A stretch of 9,827 bases of DNA from an uncultured Oscillospiraceae bacterium (GTDB lineage Bacteria; Bacillota; Clostridia; Oscillospirales; Oscillospiraceae): assembly GCA_947624465.1 (NCBI GenBank), contig CANQKJ010000063.1, positions 1 through 9,827 of the forward strand. Direction: 5' to 3'. Shown piece after piece: positions 5,680 to 9,827 of the stretch. Numbering within the stretch: the stretch's first letter is position 1; every line of letters starts with the position of its first letter. The notes beneath the pieces are model-generated. The model saw nothing but the letters and a program-made list of their open reading frames with translations. It searched no databases and was not told where the DNA came from. The translations under genes were made by a program, and so were the position numbers.

Positions 5680-5708
5680 ATTATATTCCTTTTTTCCGTT
5701 TTCCGCAA
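5680..5708 (-). promoter_or_regulatory. Candidate promoter of the TetR-hydrolase unit
   Basis: On the minus strand TTGCGG (5703-5708), a 17-base spacer and a perfect TATAAT (5680-5685) lie in the 39-base gap after the previous hydrolase stop. Transcription would start around 5672-5675, at or just past the ATG at 5677. The mRNA would then be unable to use that ATG normally, which supports the internal TTG start at 5632. Confidence 0.45.
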
Positions 5709-5716
5709 CTGGATTG

Positions 5717-6532
5717 TCAGGTGATGTGATATTCGGTTTTGGAGGTGTTGCAGAAGCCCAGGGTCAGGGCGGTGAACAGCAGAGGCTGCTCGTACATGGA
5801 GGCGTGGCCGCTGCCGGGCAGGATGACGTGTTTGCTGTTGGGGATTTTGGAACAGATCAGCTCCTGCTCCGCCATGGGGGTCAGATAGTCCTCCCGGCAG
5901 GACACCACCAGGGTGGGGGCGGCGATCCTGTGGAGGTCCTCCGTCACGTCGTAGTTCCGGGCGCTGTCGGTGAGCCGGATCATGGCCTGGATAAAATCCT
6001 GATTGGAGAACACGGTGTGGAGCGCCTCATGCCGACGGGTCATCCAGTCGTTTTTGCTCAGATAGAACTGAGGGGAGTAGATCACCGGGATGGTGGCGTA
6101 GTAATAGGACTCCGGGTCCCCGGCCGCCAGGTTCCACCCCTCGCCGATGTCCCCCAGCCAGGGGCCGGTGCGGGGGGTGGTGTTGAACAGCACCAGCCGG
6201 TCCACCCGGTCCGGGTGGTCGATGGCGAACCGCTGGGCCACCTCGCCGCCGTAAGAGATGCCCACCAGACAGGCTTTCCCGATCCCCAGATGGTCCAGAA
6301 GGGCCAGCACCACCTCCGCCTGGACGGCCTGCTCATAGGGCCCGTCCATCCGGGCGGACTTCCCCTGGTCCAGCAGGTCCAGCAGGAGCAGCCGGTTACA
6401 CTCGGAGAGGGGGTCGATGAACTCCTTCCAGCTGGCGCAGGACATCATGATGCCGTTGAGGATGACCAGGGGCCTGCCCTGGCCGTATTCCTCAAAATAG
6501 ATCCGCTTTCCGTTGAAGTCAAAGGTGGCCAT
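5717..6532 (-). CDS. Alpha/beta hydrolase downstream of the CoA-transferase
   Basis: A 271-residue alpha/beta hydrolase with a complete apparent triad: Ser93 in the elbow GISYGG, Asp215 in REDYLTP and His243 in GSGHASMYEQP. The usual oxyanion HG is replaced by NG (VILNGIMMS, residues 23-31), and LLLLDLLDQGKS (48-59) follows; the Asn is a visible variation from the common HG. Proteins with this look are usually annotated generically or as 3-oxoadipate enol-lactonase-like, but no substrate can be assigned. No signal peptide or membrane segment is seen. The ATG at 6532 has GAGGAGGG (6539-6546) 6 bases upstream; that site overlaps the stop codon of the CoA-transferase gene, only 12 bases away, which indicates translational coupling. 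The shared operon suggests action on a CoA thioester, or on an ester or lactone from the same pathway. It is unrelated in detailed sequence to the hydrolase at 3860-4879. Confidence 0.9.
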   Translation of the reverse strand: MATFDFNGKRIYFEEYGQGRPLVILNGIMMSCASWKEFIDPLSECNRLLLLDLLDQGKSARMDGPYEQAVQAEVVLALLDHLGIGKACLVGISYGGEVAQRFAIDHPDRVDRLVLFNTTPRTGPWLGDIGEGWNLAAGDPESYYYATIPVIYSPQFYLSKNDWMTRRHEALHTVFSNQDFIQAMIRLTDSARNYDVTEDLHRIAAPTLVVSCREDYLTPMAEQELICSKIPNSKHVILPGSGHASMYEQPLLFTALTLGFCNTSKTEYHIT

Positions 6533-6544
6533 AGGCAGCCCTCC

Positions 6545-7861
6545 TCACCGGCGGCAGCCCAGGATGCCCACTTTTACCGCCTGTTCCCACAGCTCCTCCC
6601 GGAACCTGGGGTGGGCGATCTCGATGAGCCGGGCCACCCGCTCCCGCAGGTTGGTGCCCCGCAGCTCGGCCACGCCGTACTCGGTGACCACCCGGTCCAC
6701 ATCGTTCCGGGACAGGGTCACCGCCGCGCCGGGCATGAGCTGGGGCACGATCTTGGAGACCTCCCGCCGCTCCCCGGTGGCGGGGTCCTTGACCATGGCG
6801 GTGGAGTACAGGGCGATGATGGACTTGCCGTTCTTGGACATCTGTGCGCCGATGGCGGTGTCCGCCTGCCCGCCGGTGCCGGAGAACTGCCGGGAGCCGA
6901 TGGACTCGGAGCAGCACTGGCCGGTCAGGTCCACCTCGATGGAGGTGTTGATGGAGATCTGATTGTCGTTCTGGGCGATGACGTAGGGGTCGTTGGTCCA
7001 GGCGCCGTCCATGATGGCCACGCCGGGGTTATAGTCCATGAACTCATAGAGCTCAGGGATGCCCATGGCGAAGGTGGTGACCATCTTGCCCCGGTTGATC
7101 TGCTTGCATCTGCCGGTGATGACCCCCATCTTGGCCAGGTGCATCATGCTGGTGGTGAGCATCTCCGTGTGGACGCCCAGATCGTTCTTGGTCTCCAGGG
7201 CGGCGGCCACCGCGTTGGGGATGCCGCCGATGCCCAGCTGGATGCAGGCCCCGTCGGGCACCATGTCGGCGATGAACTTGCTGATGGCGGCGTCCTTCTC
7301 CCCAAAGGGGGCGTCGGGGGTGACGGGAGGCTTGTAGTCCGCCCGAATCAGATAGTCCACCTCGGACACGTGGAGGATGGACTCCCCCAGGGTGAAGGGC
7401 ATATTGGGGTTGACCTCCAGGATCACCAGGTCGGCGGCGTGGATCATCCGCATCTCATAGGTGTTGGACAGGGACAGGGAGATATACCCGTGCTTGTCCG
7501 GCATGGAGGCCGCCCCCACGAAGATGTTGGGCTTCACGTGGTACAGCCGCTTGGAGGCCGCCAGATGCAGGTGGTTGGGGATGTAGGCCATATTGCCCTG
7601 GACGTGGGCTTTGCGCATCTGGGGGGAGAAAAACCAGCCGTCCACGTTGAAGGAGTCCACGTACTCCGGCTTGTAGATCTCAGAATGATGGGTGGGCAGG
7701 CAGTTGGTGACAGTGACGTCCCGCACCCGGTCGGCGATGGTGTGGAGCTGCCCCATGAACAGACCGGCCTCCGCCGCGCCCAGCCCCGTGACGATGGTGT
7801 CCCCCGATTTCACATAGGACAGGGCCTGCTCCACGGAGATATACTTTTCCTCAAAACTCAC
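6545..7861 (-). CDS. Family I CoA-transferase, acetyl-CoA hydrolase/4-hydroxybutyrate CoA-transferase type
   Basis: A 438-residue enzyme that moves CoA between carboxylates (for example from acetyl-CoA to butyrate or 4-hydroxybutyrate) through a glutamyl-CoA intermediate. Landmarks counted from the GTG at 7861 are an N-terminal domain with VGAASMPDKHGYISLS near 115-130, GIGGIPNAV near 210-218, GVHTEML with the probable catalytic Glu233, MDGAWTNDPYV near 284-294, FSGTGGQADTAIGAQ near 326-340, and a C-terminal VVTEYGVAELRG. The catalytic Glu aligns, by motif, with that of 4-hydroxybutyrate CoA-transferase from Clostridium. The exact substrate pair cannot be read. The frame extends to a GTG at 7870, but AAGGAG overlaps that codon and lies 8 bases before the GTG at 7861, which gives the common start MSFEEKYIS. 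It follows the binding-protein gene after 97 bases containing a stem-loop and is coupled to the hydrolase downstream. The pairing suggests uptake and CoA activation of an organic acid. Confidence 0.93.
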   Translation of the reverse strand: MSFEEKYISVEQALSYVKSGDTIVTGLGAAEAGLFMGQLHTIADRVRDVTVTNCLPTHHSEIYKPEYVDSFNVDGWFFSPQMRKAHVQGNMAYIPNHLHLAASKRLYHVKPNIFVGAASMPDKHGYISLSLSNTYEMRMIHAADLVILEVNPNMPFTLGESILHVSEVDYLIRADYKPPVTPDAPFGEKDAAISKFIADMVPDGACIQLGIGGIPNAVAAALETKNDLGVHTEMLTTSMMHLAKMGVITGRCKQINRGKMVTTFAMGIPELYEFMDYNPGVAIMDGAWTNDPYVIAQNDNQISINTSIEVDLTGQCCSESIGSRQFSGTGGQADTAIGAQMSKNGKSIIALYSTAMVKDPATGERREVSKIVPQLMPGAAVTLSRNDVDRVVTEYGVAELRGTNLRERVARLIEIAHPRFREELWEQAVKVGILGCRR

Positions 7862-7869
7862 TATCTTCA

Positions 7870-7875
7870 CTCCTT
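7870..7875 (-). promoter_or_regulatory. Ribosome binding site that decides the CoA-transferase start
   Basis: The minus strand reads AAGGAG here. It overlaps the first base of the GTG at 7868-7870, so it cannot serve that codon, but it sits 8 bases before the GTG at 7859-7861. Confidence 0.6.
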
Positions 7876-7898
7876 CTGCATGATAGGGGCCGGAGGGG

Positions 7899-7933
7899 CC
7901 GCGGGGACGGGAGAGGGGAGACCGTCCCCGCGG
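7899..7933 (-). repeat. Intercistronic G+C-rich stem-loop
   Basis: CCGCGGGGACGG (7899-7910) and CCGTCCCCGCGG (7922-7933) are perfectly complementary over 12 bp with an 11-base purine-rich loop. It lies between the substrate-binding-protein stop and the CoA-transferase start. No T-run follows on the minus strand, so it is not a standard terminator. A stem here could protect the 3' end of the binding-protein mRNA, or act as a partial stop, so that the binding protein is made in excess over the downstream enzymes; this is a known strategy in ABC operons, inferred here. Confidence 0.7.
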
Positions 7934-7958
7934 GTCCCGGCGCTGTTCCCGGATCGGC

Positions 7959-9347
7959 TCAGCCCACGTGGGCCCAGACGTCGTCCAGAGACATGATAGG
8001 GCTGACGGAAACGAGCGTATAGAAGCCGGTGGCCTCGTCCGGGGCCAGGGAGACGGTGTTCAGGGCCAGGGCGGTGATGCCCAGCCGGTCGCCGTTGGCG
8101 AAGCTCAGCTCGCCGCCCATGGGGACGTGGAGGGGGGCGCTCTCCATGGCCGCGATGTAGTTCTCCCAGGTCAGCTCGCCGCCCTGGGCGGTCAGCTGGT
8201 TCAGGCCGTGGATGAAGGTCATGCCCGCCACATAGCCGGCCATGGCGTAGGAGTTCAGCACATAGGTGTCCTCGGGGGCCACGCCGTTCTCGGCCTCCCA
8301 GGCGGCCATCACGCCGGCGAAGGCCATATAGTCGGCCATGCCCTCCTCGGTGGTCACGTCCAGCCACGCGGTGGTGTACACCGGCCGGTCGGCGGTGATG
8401 GAGCCGTCGGCCACCAGCTGGCCCAGGGTGACGGCGGAGGCGCTGACGTAAGAGGTGATGACCTTGGCGTTGAAGTTGGCGTCCCGCATGGCGTTCACGG
8501 TGGTGACCAGCGGGGGCTGGTTCATGGCGGCGATGACCACGTCGCACCCGGCGTTTTTCAGCACGTTGACGGCGGCGGAGTAGTCGGTGGCGTCGGCCTG
8601 GACCTCCTGATAGGTGATGTCGAAGCTGCCCTCCTGGGCCTGGCGCTTGATGCCGGCCAGGATGCCCTCGCCCGCGTCGTCGGTGGTGGAGATGACGCCG
8701 ATCTTCTTGCCGCCCAGACCGATGTTGTCGTCGGTGGCGGCCACGGCCCGGGCCAGCAGCACCCGGCCCTCGGCGTCATAGATGGGCTGCACGGACATGA
8801 CGCAGGCGTCCTTGCCGGTGGCGCCCTCCTGATACAGGGCGGAGATGCCGGTGACGGCGTAGACGGTGGGGATGCCCAGGCCCTTCACATAGTCCAGGGT
8901 GGCGCCCACGGTGTTGGTGCCGAAGTGGCCCACCAGGGCGAACACCTTGTCGGTCTCGGCCAGGGTCTTGGTGTAGGTCATGCCCTGGGCGGCGTCGAAC
9001 CCGTCGTCATAGTGGATGAGGCGGATGGTCTTCCCCTCAAAGCCGCCGGCGTCGTTATAGGCTTTCAGCGCGGCCTCCAGGCCGGCGTTGAAGGGCACGC
9101 CGATGCTGGCGAAGGCGCCGGTGGTGGCGGCGGTGTTGCCCACCAAAATCTCGGTGTCGGTCACGCCCTGGACGGTGCCGGTGGGCTGGTCGTCCACAGG
9201 TTCAGAGGGCTGGTCGCCGGCGGGCTCTGAGGGATTCGTGCCGGGGTTGCTGGCGGGGCCGGGCTCGACAGTGGGAGTCTTGGGACCGCAGGCGGCCAGG
9301 GCGAACACCATGACCAGGGCCAGAAGCAGGGCGATCAGTTTTTTCAT
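7959..9347 (-). CDS. ABC transporter substrate-binding lipoprotein, branched-chain amino acid (LivJ/LivK) type
   Basis: A 462-residue extracellular solute-binding protein. MKK, a hydrophobic stretch and the lipobox LAAC with Cys20 mark a lipoprotein signal peptide, so the mature protein is tethered to the outer face of the membrane. Residues 21 to about 58 form a Pro-, Glu- and Asp-rich linker with a duplicated unit. The remainder is a type I periplasmic-binding fold of the Leu/Ile/Val family: VTDTEILVGNTAATTGAFAS, then LEAALKAYNDAGG with GKTIRLIHYDDGFD, the usual ligand-site region. Members bind branched-chain amino acids, but many bind amides, urea or aromatic and short organic acids, so the ligand is open. 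The ATG at 9347 has AAAGGAG 8 bases upstream. The preceding gene is a LivF-type ATPase, which supports the transporter type; the next genes (CoA-transferase, hydrolase) suggest that the ligand feeds a CoA-dependent pathway. Confidence 0.95.
   Translation of the reverse strand: MKKLIALLLALVMVFALAACGPKTPTVEPGPASNPGTNPSEPAGDQPSEPVDDQPTGTVQGVTDTEILVGNTAATTGAFASIGVPFNAGLEAALKAYNDAGGFEGKTIRLIHYDDGFDAAQGMTYTKTLAETDKVFALVGHFGTNTVGATLDYVKGLGIPTVYAVTGISALYQEGATGKDACVMSVQPIYDAEGRVLLARAVAATDDNIGLGGKKIGVISTTDDAGEGILAGIKRQAQEGSFDITYQEVQADATDYSAAVNVLKNAGCDVVIAAMNQPPLVTTVNAMRDANFNAKVITSYVSASAVTLGQLVADGSITADRPVYTTAWLDVTTEEGMADYMAFAGVMAAWEAENGVAPEDTYVLNSYAMAGYVAGMTFIHGLNQLTAQGGELTWENYIAAMESAPLHVPMGGELSFANGDRLGITALALNTVSLAPDEATGFYTLVSVSPIMSLDDVWAHVG
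9184..9231. repeat. Imperfect 24-bp tandem duplication in the binding-protein linker
   Basis: Two adjacent 24-base units (9184-9207 and 9208-9231) match at 18 of 24 positions and encode the linker repeats SEPAGDQP and SEPVDDQP. The unit length is a multiple of three, so the frame is kept; this looks like slippage-driven lengthening of the tether between the lipid anchor and the binding domain. Confidence 0.65.
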
Positions 9348-9367
9348 TTTTTATTCTCCTTTTTATG

Positions 9368-9396
9368 ATTTTAGCAGATCACAGACTGGTTGATAA
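9368..9396 (-). promoter_or_regulatory. Possible internal promoter for the binding-protein gene
   Basis: On the minus strand TTATCA (9391-9396), a 17-base spacer and TAAAAT (9368-9373) preceded by TG (an extended -10 pattern) lie in the 66-base gap after the LivF-type gene. The predicted start would leave a leader of only about 15 bases, with the ribosome binding site almost at the 5' end, so it is uncertain. Confidence 0.3.
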
Positions 9397-9413
9397 GCGC
9401 TCCTCCACGGGTT

Positions 9414-9827
9414 TTACGCCTTTTTGCCGCCCAGATAGGCGTCGATGAGGCGCTGGTCGTGGATGAGCTCGCCGGCGGGGCCCTTCATGCTGATGAGCCC
9501 CAGCTCCAGCACGTAGGCGTAGTCGGCGATCTTCAGGGTGGCCAGGGCGTTCTGCTCCACGATGAGGATGGTGGTGCCCTCCGCCCGGATCTCCTGAAGG
9601 GTGCGGAAGATGTCTTTGATGATGAGAGGGGCAAGGCCCAGAGATGGCTCGTCCAGCAGGAGGATCTTCGGGTCGGCCATCAGCGCGCGGCCGATGGCCA
9701 GCATCTGCTGCTCCCCGCCGGAGAGGGTGGAGGCCTGCTGCTTTTTGCGCTGCTCCAGCACCGGAAAGAGCTGATAGACCCGTTTCAGGTTCTGCTGGAG
9801 CCGGGCGCCGCTCCGCAGGGTGTAGGC
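9414..9827 (-). CDS. livF: LivF-type ABC transporter ATP-binding protein, C-terminal part
   Basis: The last 137 residues of an ATP-binding subunit of a branched-chain-amino-acid-type (HAAT) ABC importer; the N-terminus with the Walker A motif lies beyond the right edge. The frame reads from the very edge ([20 protein letters not shown]) without a start. Visible motifs are the ABC signature LSGGEQQ, Walker B ILLLDEP, the D-loop SLGLAP, and ILIVEQN where other ABC ATPases carry the H-loop histidine. EQN at that place is, as far as I know, usual for LivF-like subunits. The C-terminal ending [18 protein letters not shown] also fits LivF (typically ELLxDPxVREAYLG). LivF pairs with LivG at the inner face of the permeases LivH and LivM; those genes probably lie upstream, to the right. 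The binding-protein gene follows after 66 bases. An orthologous urea- or amide-transporter ATPase cannot be excluded. Confidence 0.93.
   Translation of the reverse strand, partial: AYTLRSGARLQQNLKRVYQLFPVLEQRKKQQASTLSGGEQQMLAIGRALMADPKILLLDEPSLGLAPLIIKDIFRTLQEIRAEGTTILIVEQNALATLKIADYAYVLELGLISMKGPAGELIHDQRLIDAYLGGKKA

Noticed and set aside
3914..5680. Plus-strand open frame of 588 codons opposite the second hydrolase and the TetR gene
   Set aside because: Antisense shadow of two recognisable genes; low-complexity composition, no motif and no ribosome binding site.
7862..7870. Upstream GTG start of the CoA-transferase
   Set aside because: The AAGGAG overlaps this codon, so it cannot be used for initiation there; the GTG at 7861 has correct spacing.
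7899..7933. Factor-independent terminator between the binding protein and CoA-transferase
   Set aside because: No T-run follows the stem on the minus strand; kept as a stem-loop of uncertain role.
5714..7996. Very long plus-strand open frame (about 760 codons) opposite the hydrolase and CoA-transferase genes
   Set aside because: Its product is dominated by Gly, Val, His, Pro and Asp without any domain, it lies exactly antisense to two well-supported enzymes, and the lack of stops is explained by G+C-rich third positions of the opposite strand.
7968..9230. Plus-strand open frame of 420 codons opposite the binding-protein gene
   Set aside because: Gly/Val/His/Asp-rich shadow of the lipoprotein gene on the other strand.
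1..9827. CRISPR arrays, tRNA or rRNA genes, insertion-sequence transposases
   Set aside because: I looked for regularly spaced repeats, cloverleaf-like sequence and transposase motifs on both strands and saw none; a tRNAscan or IS search would be needed for a formal negative.

Overview
The window looks like a piece of a high-G+C, gut-type Clostridia chromosome (Oscillospiraceae/Flavonifractor-like). This is inferred from strong AGGAGG-type ribosome binding sites, frequent GTG/TTG starts, G+C-rich third codon positions and the gene families; no rRNA or marker gene is present to prove it. Every protein gene I can support lies on the minus strand, so the genes read from right to left. The long open frames on the plus strand are antisense shadows.

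Right part (9827 to about 5717): the 3' part of a LivF-type ABC ATPase, a lipoprotein branched-chain-amino-acid-type substrate-binding protein, a family I CoA-transferase (acetyl-CoA hydrolase / 4-hydroxybutyrate CoA-transferase type) and an alpha/beta hydrolase follow one another with short gaps. A perfect 12-bp stem-loop separates the binding protein from the CoA-transferase. The arrangement suggests uptake of a small carboxylate or amino acid, CoA transfer onto it or its product, and hydrolysis of an ester, lactone or thioester; the substrate is unknown.

Middle part (5677 to 3860): a TetR/AcrR regulator with an unusual proline-rich, acidic C-terminal tail, then a second alpha/beta hydrolase that starts with TTG behind a near-consensus ribosome binding site. 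A promoter-like sequence with a perfect TATAAT lies just before the regulator, so this pair may be its own unit or the end of the operon above. Two factor-independent terminators and an 18-bp palindrome fill the 439-bp gap downstream.

Next (3420 to 2011): a single MATE-family multidrug efflux gene, less G+C-rich than its neighbours and isolated by terminators and stem-loops, possibly a later arrival.

The gap 1670-2010 is the most unusual non-coding stretch. It holds a candidate promoter for the esterase operon (minus strand), a separate plus-strand promoter-like sequence with a perfect TATAAT, and after it about 130 bases that can fold as a structured RNA. One heptamer occurs four times there (two in each orientation), giving mutually exclusive pairings like those of a riboswitch or attenuator. 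It matches no RNA class I recognise and has no plus-strand gene after it.

Left part (1669 to 1): two different serine-esterase-fold genes followed by the first 27 codons of a probable ATP-grasp ligase, in one tight operon. A ligase with two esterases suggests making or maturing a small peptide-like or ester-linked molecule; this is inference from context.
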